Made by a program: the position numbers and the translations under genes. Positions 1 to 7,425 of a stretch of 64,000 bases of DNA are shown here, piece after piece (the first letter of the stretch is position 1; every line of letters starts with the position of its first letter). The stretch is from assembly GCF_014653785.1 (NCBI RefSeq), contig NZ_BNAS01000008.1, positions 98,437-162,436 of the forward strand, read 5' to 3'. Origin of the DNA: Promicromonospora soli. GTDB lineage: Bacteria > Actinomycetota > Actinomycetes > Actinomycetales > Cellulomonadaceae. The notes beneath the pieces were generated by a model, which did no database searches, was not told where the DNA came from, and worked only from the letters and a program-made list of their open reading frames with translations.

Positions 1-519
1 GCCCAGGTGCCGGAGGGCCGACAGATGTTCGCCGACATGAGCGTCGAGGACAACCTGCTGCTCGGCGGCTGGTCGATCCGCAACCGGGACCTCGGCGAGG
101 TGTACGACCTGCTGCCCGACCTCGCCGGCATGCGCAAGCGCAAGGCGGGTCGGCTCTCCGGCGGCCAGCAGCAGATGGTGGCGGTCGGGCGCGCCTTGAT
201 GGCCCGTCCGGACCTCCTGGCGATCGACGAGCTGTCACTGGGGCTCGCGCCTCTTGTGGTGGCCGAGCTGGCCGAGCACCTCCGCTTCCTCAACCGGGAG
301 CGCGGCACCGCCGTCCTCCTGGTCGAGCAGGAGGTGACGCTCGCCTTCGACGTCTGCCCGCGCGCCCTGGTGCTGGAGGCCGGCCGGATCATCGCGGCCG
401 GACCGTCGGTCGAGCTGGCGCAGAGCGAGACGGTGCGCAAGGCCTACTTCGGCGACCTCGCCGTCGCCGAGACGATGACGGGTGCGACCGCCCCCGCAAC
501 AACGGAGGTGTCCCCATGA
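1..519 (+). CDS. livF: ABC transporter ATP-binding protein, LivF-like (5' partial)
   Basis: This is the C-terminal part of an ATPase that energises branched-chain amino-acid type uptake from the cytoplasmic face; the gene begins before the window. The visible protein opens with VPEGRQMFADMSVEDNLLLGG, typical of LivF just after the Q-loop. It then has the ABC signature LSGGQQQMVAVGRALMARPD and a Walker B with LLAIDELSLGLAP. The usual LivF 'DEPS' is DELS here, so the residue after the catalytic Glu differs from consensus. The stop overlaps the livH start by four bases (ATGA), so the genes are translationally coupled. The substrate could also be another LIV-family ligand such as urea or amides, because specificity lies in a binding protein outside the window. 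Confidence 0.9.
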   Translation, partial: AQVPEGRQMFADMSVEDNLLLGGWSIRNRDLGEVYDLLPDLAGMRKRKAGRLSGGQQQMVAVGRALMARPDLLAIDELSLGLAPLVVAELAEHLRFLNRERGTAVLLVEQEVTLAFDVCPRALVLEAGRIIAAGPSVELAQSETVRKAYFGDLAVAETMTGATAPATTEVSP

Positions 520-1370
520 CCGAGCTCGTCGCCTATCTCATCTCGGGGATCGCCCTGGGCTCGTCGTTCGCTCTGATCGGCAGCGGCCTGGTCGTGGTGC
601 ACCGGGTCACGCGCGTGGTCAACTTCGCCCAGGGGTCGGTCGCCATCGTCGGTGGCATGACGTCCGCCACCCTGTTGAACGGGTTGCTGCCGCACGGCCT
701 GGGCGAGATCGCGGCCGTCGTGTTGTGCGGGGTGCTGGGCGTCCTCGTCGGGCTGCTGGCGATCGGTCGTCGCGGCACTCCGCCTCTGATCTCGCTGATC
801 GTGACGCTCGGAGCGTCCATGCTCGTCTCCGCGGCGATCATCTGGCTGTGGGGTCAGGACCCCGTCACCCCACCGGGCCTCGAAGGTTCGGTGACAGTTC
901 TCGGGGCCGAGGTGGAGCGTCAGCGCCTGCTCGTGGTCGCAGCGACGGGTGTGGCGTTCGCGGCTCTGACCCTGTTCTTCTCGCGCTCCTACCTCGGCAA
1001 GGGGCTGACGGCCAGCGCGTCGAATCCCTTCGCGGCGAGGATGGTCGGCATCGACGTCCGCAAGATGGGGCTGCTCGCGTTCGGCCTGGCCGGGATCCTC
1101 GGTGGCCTCGCCGGAGTGCTCATAGCTCCGAGCAACCCGCTCTCGTTCTACTCGGACCTGCCGCTGGTCCTCAGCGGCTTCGCGGCCGCCGTCTTCGGTG
1201 GTCTGACCAGCCCCCTGCGCACGTTGTTCGGCGGCCTGGGTCTCGGCGTCGCCGGCCAGCTGACCGCCGGCTACCTCAACGGGTCGTACCAGACCGAGAT
1301 GGCGCTCCTCCTGATGCTGGTCATCATGATCATCCGGAGCCGCGCCCTCGTACAGGAGGAGGTCAAGTGA
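516..1370 (+). CDS. livH: Branched-chain amino-acid ABC transporter permease, LivH-like
   Basis: This 284-residue polytopic inner-membrane permease forms half of the transmembrane channel of a LIV-type importer. The protein is almost wholly hydrophobic, with about eight predicted helices. It carries the family-typical N-terminal 'GIALGSSFALIGSGLVVVHR', the 'VNFAQGS' segment and the central EAA-like 'ASNPFAARMVGIDVRKMGLLAFGLAGILGGLAG'. It starts at the ATG overlapping the livF stop, with GGAGG a few bases upstream, and ends in a TGATG overlap with livM. Length and order (F-H-M) fit the family. Ligand identity is not visible from the sequence. Confidence 0.9.
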   Translation: MTELVAYLISGIALGSSFALIGSGLVVVHRVTRVVNFAQGSVAIVGGMTSATLLNGLLPHGLGEIAAVVLCGVLGVLVGLLAIGRRGTPPLISLIVTLGASMLVSAAIIWLWGQDPVTPPGLEGSVTVLGAEVERQRLLVVAATGVAFAALTLFFSRSYLGKGLTASASNPFAARMVGIDVRKMGLLAFGLAGILGGLAGVLIAPSNPLSFYSDLPLVLSGFAAAVFGGLTSPLRTLFGGLGLGVAGQLTAGYLNGSYQTEMALLLMLVIMIIRSRALVQEEVK

Positions 1371-2359
1371 TGGACCGTGTCAACCCCAGGAACGTCCTGG
1401 TAGTCGTCGCGGCGGTCGCCGGGTGCGTCGCGCCGTTCGTGATGGGCGATCTCACCTTCCTGATGCGCATGCTTCTCGCGGCCATCGTCGTGACGGGGCT
1501 GTCCCTGCTGATGGGGTACGCCGGCCAGGCCTCCCTCGGCCAGGGCGCGTTCGTCGCAGTTGGTGCGGTCACGGTAGCTGTCGGGACCACGCGCTGGGGG
1601 CTGCCGCCCCTCCTCGTGCTCGTCGCAGCCCCGATCGTCGCCGGCGCCTTCGCCGCCTTGGTCGGCGTGCCACTGCTGCGACTGAGGGGCCACTACCTGG
1701 CGTTCGGGACGTTGGCCCTGCTGCTCATGGTGCAGACCGCGATGAGCACCCTCGACTTCCTCGGCGGCGCGTTCGGTATCAGCGGCATCCCCGCGTTCGG
1801 CGTCGGCGGGAGCGTGTTCACGGACCAGCGCCCTTACGTGCTGCTCGCTCTCGGGCTGCTCGCGCTGGTCCTGTTCGTCACCCACCGGATCGTGGACAGC
1901 CGCTTCGGTCGTGGTATCCGGGCGCTTGCGGGCAGCGAGACCGCGGCGGAGTCGGCGGGCGTCCCGGTCATGCGCGGCAAGCTCGTCATCTTCGCGCTGT
2001 CGGCGATGTACGCCGGCCTGGCCGGCGGGCTCTCGGCGTTCTTCACGCCGTACGTGAGCCCCGACTCGTTCCCGGCGCTCGAGTCGTTCACCTACGTCAT
2101 CATGGCCGTGGTGGGAGGCCTGGGGACGCTGTGGGGAGGGGTGGTAGGTGCCGTGCTCGTCTCGACCCTCCTCCAGGTCCTCAACCTGGTGAGCAGCCAA
2201 CCCCAGCTGCCGCCGACACTGGGGCCGATCCTGCAGTACGCGACCTATGGCGGACTGCTGGTCGTCGCGCTCCTGTTCATGCCCGGAGGTATCGTCCCCA
2301 CCGTGCAGAGCGCCGCCGCCCGTGCCGTCTCGCGTCGGGGTGGGGCGGGACGCACCTGA
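1370..2359 (+). CDS. livM: Branched-chain amino-acid ABC transporter permease, LivM-like
   Basis: This 329-residue second permease of the LIV-type importer is a multi-spanning membrane protein. Family hallmarks are 'GYAGQASLGQGAFVAVGA' near residue 45, 'LRLRGHYLAFGTLALLLMV' and the late 'YVIMAVVGGLGTLWGGVVGA' segment. The ATG at 1370 shares its A with the livH stop (TGATG) and has AGGAGG upstream. The same frame stays open far upstream antisense-like through livH, but that extension has no hydrophobic character and is rejected. It is the last gene of the operon; the next gene is on the opposite strand 22 bases downstream. Confidence 0.9.
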   Translation: MDRVNPRNVLVVVAAVAGCVAPFVMGDLTFLMRMLLAAIVVTGLSLLMGYAGQASLGQGAFVAVGAVTVAVGTTRWGLPPLLVLVAAPIVAGAFAALVGVPLLRLRGHYLAFGTLALLLMVQTAMSTLDFLGGAFGISGIPAFGVGGSVFTDQRPYVLLALGLLALVLFVTHRIVDSRFGRGIRALAGSETAAESAGVPVMRGKLVIFALSAMYAGLAGGLSAFFTPYVSPDSFPALESFTYVIMAVVGGLGTLWGGVVGAVLVSTLLQVLNLVSSQPQLPPTLGPILQYATYGGLLVVALLFMPGGIVPTVQSAAARAVSRRGGAGRT

Positions 2360-2381
2360 CCGAACCCCGTGACGCGACGCT

Positions 2382-2741
2382 TTACGCTCCCTGGCTGTGA
2401 TACCAGGCGATCTTCTCCCGCAGCTTGTCCTGCTGGCTGCGCAGCGCGTCGATCGACTCCTGCACGCGCCGGTCGTGCTCCTCGAGCAGCGCGACCCGCG
2501 CGGACAGGGTGGTCCGGTCGAGCGACAGCTCGGCGTACCGCTTGAGGTCGGCGATGGGCATGCCGGTGTCGCGCAGGCAGTGGACCAGGTCGAGCCAGCC
2601 CAGGTCGGCGTCGGTGTAGGTGCGGTGCCCGCCGGATGTCCGCGCGACGGGGCGCAGGATGCCCTCCCGCTCGTAGTACCGGAGCGTGTCGATGCTGAAG
2701 CCGGAGACCTCGGCGGCCTGCGCAGGCGAATAAGTGGTCAT
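2382..2741 (-). CDS. MerR family transcriptional regulator
   Basis: This 119-residue one-component regulator has an N-terminal MerR winged helix (YSPAQAAEVSGFSIDTLRYY, then EREGILRP, residues 4-30). 'SGGHRTYTDADLGWLDLVHCLRDTGMPI' follows, and then a long dimerisation helix from about residue 75 to the end. It has no cysteine pair for metal binding, so it is not a mercury- or copper-type member. It belongs with the short oxidoreductase-linked MerR proteins. The start was chosen at 2741, directly before the HTH; an upstream extension of the frame would run through the divergent promoter. It faces an aldo/keto reductase across a perfect palindrome and very likely regulates it. Confidence 0.85.
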   Translation of the reverse strand: MTTYSPAQAAEVSGFSIDTLRYYEREGILRPVARTSGGHRTYTDADLGWLDLVHCLRDTGMPIADLKRYAELSLDRTTLSARVALLEEHDRRVQESIDALRSQQDKLREKIAWYHSQGA

Positions 2742-2760
2742 GTTCAGATCCTGCCCTTGA

Positions 2761-2778
2761 CCTGGAGCGCGCTCCAGG
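2761..2778. promoter_or_regulatory. MerR-type operator/promoter palindrome
   Basis: A perfect 18-base palindrome (cctggagcgcgctccagg) is overlapped by a -35-like TTGACC at 2757-2762. A dyad sitting within the promoter next to the -35 is the classical MerR-family arrangement. The aldo/keto reductase ATG lies only 16 bases after the dyad, so its transcript is probably leaderless or nearly so. Confidence 0.75.
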
Positions 2779-2793
2779 GATTTCGCTGGTCCC

Positions 2794-3792
2794 ATGACCA
2801 CACTGCAGAGCAGCACCCAGCGCACCACCACCCACGACACCCCACCGGCCGAGCGTCTCGTGCTCGGCGCCATGATGTTCGGCACCGCCGTCGACGAGCC
2901 CACGTCGTTCGCCGTCCTGGACCGGTTCGTCGACGCCGGCGGCCGGTGGATCGACACCGCCGACTGCTACGCCTTCTGGGCGAGCGAGTCCGGCTACGGC
3001 GGGCAGAGCGAGGAGCTGCTCGGCCGCTGGCTCGCCGCCCGCCCCGGCATGCGGGACCGCATCCTGCTCTCCACCAAGTTCGGGGCCGAGCCGCGCGACG
3101 CCGCCGGCTGGCCCGCCTCCCGCACGGGCCTGTCGGCCGCCGCGATCCGCGAACAGATCACCGGCAGCCTGCGCCGCCTCGGCACCGACCGTGTCGACCT
3201 GGTGTGGGCGCACATGGAGGACCGGTCAGTCCCGATCGAGGAGACCGCGGACGCCTGCGCCGCCCTCGTGTCCGACGGCGTCGCGGCCCGTGCCGGAACG
3301 TCCAACCACCCGGCGTGGCGGGTCGAGCGGGCGCGGCGGCACGCCGTCGCACAGGGCAAGGAGCCGGTGAGCGTGGTCCAGCACGCGTACAGCTACCTCC
3401 AGCCCCGGCCCGGGACGCTCACGGGGAACCACCGGTTCGGCTGGCTGAGCGACGACCTGGTCGACCTCGCCGCCGTCGAAGGCCTGGACGTGTGGGCCTA
3501 CACGCCGCTGCTGTCCGGGGCGTACGACAACCCGGCCAAGCCGATCCCCGAGGTCTTCGACCACCCGGGCAGCACCCAGCGGCTGGCCGTGCTCGACGAC
3601 GTCGCGGCCCAGGTCGGGGCGTCCCGCGGCCAGGTGGTGCTCGCCTGGCTCACGGCACGCGGGATCCGGCCGATGCTGGGTGGCAGCAAGGTGAACCAGC
3701 TCGACGCCGCCGTGGCGGCCCTGGCGCTGGAGGTCCCGGCCGAGCTCCTGGAGCGGATGAACGAGGTGGACGCGACAGCTCCCCGAGCCTGA
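2794..3792 (+). CDS. Aldo/keto reductase
   Basis: This 332-residue cytosolic NADPH-dependent carbonyl reductase has a TIM-barrel fold. The catalytic tetrad is visible: Asp54 and Tyr59 in 'WIDTADCYA', Lys95 in 'LLSTKFG' and His140 in 'DLVWAHMED'. The C-terminal cofactor region is 'VVLAWLTARGIRPMLGGSKVNQLDAA'. The start is the first ATG after the MerR-type dyad, with almost no leader. It is transcribed divergently from the MerR gene and likely induced by the effector that regulator senses. The natural substrate cannot be read from sequence. Confidence 0.9.
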   Translation: MTTLQSSTQRTTTHDTPPAERLVLGAMMFGTAVDEPTSFAVLDRFVDAGGRWIDTADCYAFWASESGYGGQSEELLGRWLAARPGMRDRILLSTKFGAEPRDAAGWPASRTGLSAAAIREQITGSLRRLGTDRVDLVWAHMEDRSVPIEETADACAALVSDGVAARAGTSNHPAWRVERARRHAVAQGKEPVSVVQHAYSYLQPRPGTLTGNHRFGWLSDDLVDLAAVEGLDVWAYTPLLSGAYDNPAKPIPEVFDHPGSTQRLAVLDDVAAQVGASRGQVVLAWLTARGIRPMLGGSKVNQLDAAVAALALEVPAELLERMNEVDATAPRA

Positions 3793-3793
3793 G

Positions 3794-4258
3794 TCAGGAC
3801 AGGTCGATCGTCACCGGCTCGAACGCGGTGCCCGTCGGGTAGCTGCCGCCCCAGAGCTTCGCACCGTCGTCGGTGAGCTCGACCTGCTTCCACGTGAGCC
3901 GCGCGCCGTCGTCGGACCGCTCGGGGGCGCCGGCCAGCCGGAACGCGACGGTGCGCACGTCCGACTCGCGGTCCCGGATGGACATGGTCCAGTCGGGGCC
4001 GCCGTCGGACGGGGCCACGACCTCGATGTCGGCGACCTCGCCGACGAAGGAGCCGAAGTGCCCGATGAAGACCACGGAACCCGTGAACCCGAACAGCGCG
4101 GCGTCGGCGGACGGGTCCGGGCTGCGTTCCGGGTCCAGCGGGAAGTGGAACGCCGCGCCGCTGCCGCCGACGGCGTCGTCCTGCACGATGCGGCCGCCTG
4201 GCGCCCCCATCACGTACATCAGCAGGCTTGCCTTGATCTCCCAGTCCAGATGAGCCAC
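3794..4258 (-). CDS. HtaA-domain protein, small
   Basis: This 154-residue protein resembles a single HtaA domain. It opens with 'LDWEIKASLLMYVMG', has a middle 'AAFHFPLDP', and contains 'ALFGFTGSVVFIGHFGSF' followed by the beta-rich 'DIEVVAPSDGGPDWTMSIRD'. HtaA domains of corynebacteria bind heme at the cell surface, but this protein has no signal peptide, no LPxTG anchor and only one domain. No heme transporter genes adjoin it, so a heme role is only family-level inference. The start is GTG with no clear ribosome-binding site. It lies tail-to-tail with the aldo/keto reductase with one base between them. Confidence 0.6.
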   Translation of the reverse strand: MAHLDWEIKASLLMYVMGAPGGRIVQDDAVGGSGAAFHFPLDPERSPDPSADAALFGFTGSVVFIGHFGSFVGEVADIEVVAPSDGGPDWTMSIRDRESDVRTVAFRLAGAPERSDDGARLTWKQVELTDDGAKLWGGSYPTGTAFEPVTIDLS

Positions 4259-4287
4259 CCGAGAACGGTACTCCCGCGTGGGGATTT

Positions 4288-5091
4288 CTACTGCTTTGCG
4301 CCAGGCGGGTGGGTGCGACAGAACTCGCGCACGGCGTCATTCACCTGGTCGGGGTGCTCGAGGTGGCTCAGGTGGCCCGCGCCCTCGATCACGACGAGCG
4401 TGGTGTCCGGGATCGCGTCCTCGAACTGCCCCGCGACCGTGAGCGGCGAGCGCGCGTCCAGGCTTCCCCAGACCAGCAGGGTCGGGACGGCGATGCGTGG
4501 CAGCAGCTCGTTCAGGTCGGTCTCGGCCATGATGCCCAGCTGCTGGGCAAGGGTGGCCGGGCGGACGTCGGCGGAGACGGCGGCGAGCAGGGGCACGAGC
4601 TCCGGCGGCGGATCACCGGCGAAGAGCCCGGGAAACGTCGGGTCGAACTCCGCACGAGGCGCCGCGAGCATCTCGCGTGCACCGGCGACCCGCGCCCGTA
4701 CCTCGTCCGCCGGCAGCGACCCCTTCCAGCCGGCGTAGGTGTCGATCATGATCAGGGTCGCGACGAGCTCAGGCCGGCGGCGGTAGAGCTCGAGCGCCAC
4801 GGTGCCGCCCCAGGACACGCCGGCGACGTGCGCGGGCCCGAGGTCGAGAGCCTCGACCAGCGCCGCGAGCGCGTCCGCGTAGCCGGCCAGGCCGAAGCCC
4901 TCCGGCAGGTCGGAGGACCGCCCGGCCCCGGGCTCGTCCCAGGCGACGACCGTGAGCTCCTCGGCCAGGCCGGCGAGCTGGAGCTGCCAGACGCGACCGT
5001 CCTCCGCGGCTCCGTGGACGAGGACCAGGGGAGGCCCCTCACCGGCCCGCTCGTAGGCGATCCTGAGCCCGCCCGTCTCGATGAACTCCAC
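4288..5091 (-). CDS. Alpha/beta hydrolase
   Basis: This 267-residue alpha/beta-hydrolase fold enzyme has oxyanion motif 'VLVHGAAEDG' (residues 24-32), nucleophile elbow GVSWGG with Ser93, acid Asp in 'VWGSLDARSP' and His in 'GAGHLSHLEHP'. The order and spacing match small esterases, haloperoxidase-like and 3-oxoadipate enol-lactonase-like hydrolases. No pathway neighbours narrow the substrate. The start is GTG. It is followed 29 bases downstream by the HtaA-domain gene on the same strand. Confidence 0.85.
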   Translation of the reverse strand: MEFIETGGLRIAYERAGEGPPLVLVHGAAEDGRVWQLQLAGLAEELTVVAWDEPGAGRSSDLPEGFGLAGYADALAALVEALDLGPAHVAGVSWGGTVALELYRRRPELVATLIMIDTYAGWKGSLPADEVRARVAGAREMLAAPRAEFDPTFPGLFAGDPPPELVPLLAAVSADVRPATLAQQLGIMAETDLNELLPRIAVPTLLVWGSLDARSPLTVAGQFEDAIPDTTLVVIEGAGHLSHLEHPDQVNDAVREFCRTHPPGAKQ

Positions 5092-5148
5092 GCTGAGACG
5101 GTACGTGTCCCCGGCACCACGTGCAGGAGATGCCGATCGTGCGGCGGC

Positions 5149-5532
5149 TCAGCCCGCCGCCTCGGCGGTTCCGTCCTCAGGCGTTGCCCGACGCCGGTCC
5201 CGGCGTCCGCGGGCCAGCTCGGTCGCCAGGGCGTCGAGCGGCTGGGCGAACGTGTCCTCGAAGCGGGCGAGCCACGCGCGGGCGGCGGCCGTCCCGGCGT
5301 CGTCCACGGCGTAGAGGCGGCGCGTGCCCTCGGCGCGAACCCGCACCAGGCCTGCCTCGCGCAGCACCTTGAGGTGCTGCGAGACGGCCGGCTGGGTGAT
5401 GTGCACCCGTGCCTGCAGGGCGGTGACCAGCGCGCCGGCGGGCTGCTCGCCCGGTGCGAGCAGCTCCATCAGCCGACGGCGCACGGGGTCGCCGAGCGCC
5501 TCGAACACCCCGGGCTGCGCCGAGTCGGGCAC
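5149..5532 (-). CDS. ArsR family transcriptional regulator
   Basis: This 127-residue winged-helix repressor has 'FEALGDPVRRRLMELL' followed by the recognition region 'ITQPAVSQHLKVLREAGLV' and the wing 'EGTRRLYAVD'. It carries no metal-binding cysteines in the recognition helix, so it belongs to the non-metal ArsR type usually paired with SRPBCC (AHSA1) proteins. Its GTG start abuts the TGA of the upstream SRPBCC gene, indicating a two-gene operon in which the regulator is translated by coupling. It probably represses its own operon at the dyad 6191-6206. Confidence 0.88.
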   Translation of the reverse strand: MPDSAQPGVFEALGDPVRRRLMELLAPGEQPAGALVTALQARVHITQPAVSQHLKVLREAGLVRVRAEGTRRLYAVDDAGTAAARAWLARFEDTFAQPLDALATELARGRRDRRRATPEDGTAEAAG

Positions 5533-6177
5533 TCAGGCCTCCGGCTGCGTCGTGTAGAAGGCCAGGGTGCGTTCGCGGGCCGCCTGCGCCTCGGCGGGGT
5601 CGTCCCCGGCGACGACGGCGGCGTCGGCCCAGCCGGTGCTCGCGAGCCGCGCGAACTCGACGCCCTCGGGCGAGAGGGACCACGCCTCGGCCTCGGCGGG
5701 GTCCATGGTGGCGCCGCCGGCGAGGTGCAGGCCCAGCCCCATGAGGCCGAGGTCCCAGCCGACGCCGACGGCGCCCGGGCCGTACTGGGCCCAGAAGTCT
5801 GGGTCGACTGGGGACTCGTGCTGCAGCTCGAGGGTGGTGCCGCCGTCGGCCGGGGTGAGGTGGACGGTGAGCCAGGAGACCGTGTCGCCGAACTCCCAGG
5901 TGACCGCGAACTCCTCGGGCGCGGCGCAGCGTTCGACGGTGCCGCCCGCGTTGCCCTCGAGCTGGTAGCGGCCGCCGACCGAGAGGTCGCCGCTGACCGG
6001 CATGAACCAGCGGGGGATGCGGTCGGGGGAGGTGACGGCCTCCCAGAGGTCGGCTCGTTCGGTGGTGTAGGTGCGGCGGGCGACGGCGACCTTGGTCGGG
6101 ACGCCGTCCCGGCTGCTGTCACGGACCTCGCGGGTCACGAGACCGGCGGTGGCGACGGGATCGATCAGGGTGGGCAT
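5533..6177 (-). CDS. SRPBCC (AHSA1-like) domain protein
   Basis: This 214-residue protein has a START/Bet v1-like SRPBCC domain: 'RTYTTERADLWEAVTSPDRIPRWFMPVSGDLSVGGRYQLE' continues to 'VTWEFGDTVSWLTVHLTPADGGTTLELQHES'. The domain forms a hydrophobic ligand cavity; no ligand is known for this class. It starts at the ATG with GAAGGAG upstream and the ArsR-type dyad immediately before that. It is first gene of a two-gene operon with its repressor, a common actinobacterial pair. A C-terminal region of about 60 residues follows the domain. Confidence 0.85.
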   Translation of the reverse strand: MPTLIDPVATAGLVTREVRDSSRDGVPTKVAVARRTYTTERADLWEAVTSPDRIPRWFMPVSGDLSVGGRYQLEGNAGGTVERCAAPEEFAVTWEFGDTVSWLTVHLTPADGGTTLELQHESPVDPDFWAQYGPGAVGVGWDLGLMGLGLHLAGGATMDPAEAEAWSLSPEGVEFARLASTGWADAAVVAGDDPAEAQAARERTLAFYTTQPEA

Positions 6178-6190
6178 GCTGACTCCTTCT

Positions 6191-6206
6191 ATAAGTGAAC
6201 ACTTAT
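6191..6206. promoter_or_regulatory. ArsR-type operator upstream of SRPBCC-arsR operon
   Basis: The 16-base dyad has 7-base perfect arms ATAAGTG and CACTTAT separated by AA. It sits directly upstream of the SRPBCC ribosome-binding site and is AT-rich against a GC-rich background. This is the usual form and place of an ArsR operator. Assignment to the ArsR at 5149-5532 is inferred from position. Confidence 0.75.
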
Positions 6207-6245
6207 GTTATGCCACGAGACGGGGCCGGGGGCAACCGGAGCGTC

Positions 6246-6312
6246 TTGGTTGTGGGCGCAACCGTCGCGACTATGCGCCCGTTTTAGGCGCAACGGTCAC
6301 GCCCACAACCAA
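6246..6312. repeat. Nested inverted repeat between divergent genes
   Basis: Perfect 13-base outer arms ttggttgtgggcg (6246-6258) and cgcccacaaccaa (6300-6312) continue inward, after two mismatched pairs, with accgt (6261-6265) and acggt (6293-6297). A second hairpin tgcgcc (6274-6279)/ggcgca (6287-6292) lies inside. The whole 67-base unit could fold as a long cruciform or RNA stem. It lies between the SRPBCC operon promoter and the GNAT gene. Confidence 0.7.
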
Positions 6313-6362
6313 CTAAAAGTGTGCCAAGCGCGAGTGTCGGTGACGCGGAGTAGGTTCCGAAC

Positions 6363-7007
6363 ATGGCCACGAAAGACGGGGCTTCGGAGACGCCGACCGG
6401 CGCGCCGCGGGTCACCGTGGTTCCCGCGACCGCCGACCGGTTCGGCGATGTCGCGCGCGTGCTCAACCCCAACGGACGCGAGCAGGCGTGCTGGTGCATG
6501 CACTGGCGTACGCCGCCCAAGGAGGACGTGACAACGCGCGAGGACCGCCTGCGTGAGCTGACGGAGCGCGAGCCGGCGCCGGGGATGCTCGCGTACCTCG
6601 GCGTGGAGGAGGGGGAGAGCCCCGAGGTCGCGGGCTGGCTCGGGTTCTCGCCACGGTCGGCCGCCCGGTCGCTGCAGCGGTCCAGCGTGCTGCCGGTCGG
6701 CGAGCCCGACACCTGGCCTACCACCTGGGTGTTCATGTGCGTGACCGTGCGCGCGGGCTTCCGCAGGCAGGGGATCGCCCAGGCGCTGCTCGACGCCGGG
6801 GTCGACTACGCCGCGACCCACGGGGCGACGACGCTCGACGCCTTCCCCGTCGAACCGGAGCCCGGCCGGCGGGTGCCCGTGAGTGCGGCGTTCGTCGGCA
6901 CCGTGGGAATGTTCGAGCAAGCCGGGTTCGACCGGCTGGGGCCCACGGGGGCCACGAGCGGCCGCCTGACCCGCTGGCACATGCGGCGCGAGGTCACGCC
7001 GGCCTGA
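6363..7007 (+). CDS. GNAT family N-acetyltransferase
   Basis: This 214-residue protein has an acetyl-CoA binding motif A 'CVTVRAGFRRQGIAQALLDAGVDYA' (RRQGIA pyrophosphate loop). Before it is an unusual 'EQACWCMHWRTPP' segment, typical of a GNAT subgroup whose members begin with a Cys-rich loop. The acceptor substrate is unknown. The start is the ATG at 6363 with no strong ribosome-binding site. It stands alone, facing away from the SRPBCC operon. Confidence 0.82.
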   Translation: MATKDGASETPTGAPRVTVVPATADRFGDVARVLNPNGREQACWCMHWRTPPKEDVTTREDRLRELTEREPAPGMLAYLGVEEGESPEVAGWLGFSPRSAARSLQRSSVLPVGEPDTWPTTWVFMCVTVRAGFRRQGIAQALLDAGVDYAATHGATTLDAFPVEPEPGRRVPVSAAFVGTVGMFEQAGFDRLGPTGATSGRLTRWHMRREVTPA

Positions 7008-7025
7008 GCGCCCCAGGCCCGAGTG

Positions 7026-7421
7026 CTACGCCTCGACCGGCACGACCACGCACAGCTCGAACGTGTCCCGGCCGCGGCGGAGCAGGTAGCGCACCCGCTC
7101 CGCCGTCGCCTCGGACGCGTTCTCGTCCTTGTAGCTCCAGCGCACGTCGACCCACAGCAGGGCGTCGCCCACCTGCTCGACGGCGCGCACCTCCGGGACG
7201 GCGGCGACCAGACCCTGCTCCCGGTAGGCGGCGAGCATGCTGCCGAGACGGTCGCGCGCGGCCTCGGCGTCGGGCACCACGAGGGACCGGACCGCCTCCA
7301 CCACCACGGACGGGTAGGCGAGGCTCTCCGTCACGGCTTCCAGGTCGCCCGAGCCGAGCGCTACGCCGTACTCGACGAGGAACTTGAGCAGGTCGTCCTG
7401 GTCGTACGGGGTACTGGTCAT
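7026..7421 (-). CDS. SnoaL/NTF2-like small protein
   Basis: This 131-residue soluble protein starts with a helix 'YDQDDLLKFLVEYGVALGSGDLEAVTESL', followed by 'YPSVVV' and then beta strands ('ALLWVDVRWSYKDEN', 'RVRYLLRRGRDTFELCVVVPVEA'). This pattern fits the cone-shaped NTF2/SnoaL fold. The start is the ATG at 7421, preceded by GTGAGG. An upstream GTG would run into the PLP-enzyme gene, which ends four bases away, so the two are probably co-transcribed. Function is not known. Confidence 0.6.
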   Translation of the reverse strand: MTSTPYDQDDLLKFLVEYGVALGSGDLEAVTESLAYPSVVVEAVRSLVVPDAEAARDRLGSMLAAYREQGLVAAVPEVRAVEQVGDALLWVDVRWSYKDENASEATAERVRYLLRRGRDTFELCVVVPVEA

Positions 7422-7425
7422 GACC

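Noticed and set aside
482-1369. Upstream extension of the livM frame through livH
   Set aside because: The translated extension is Arg/Pro/Gly-rich and not hydrophobic. livH in another frame has clear membrane segments, and a TGATG junction marks the livM start.
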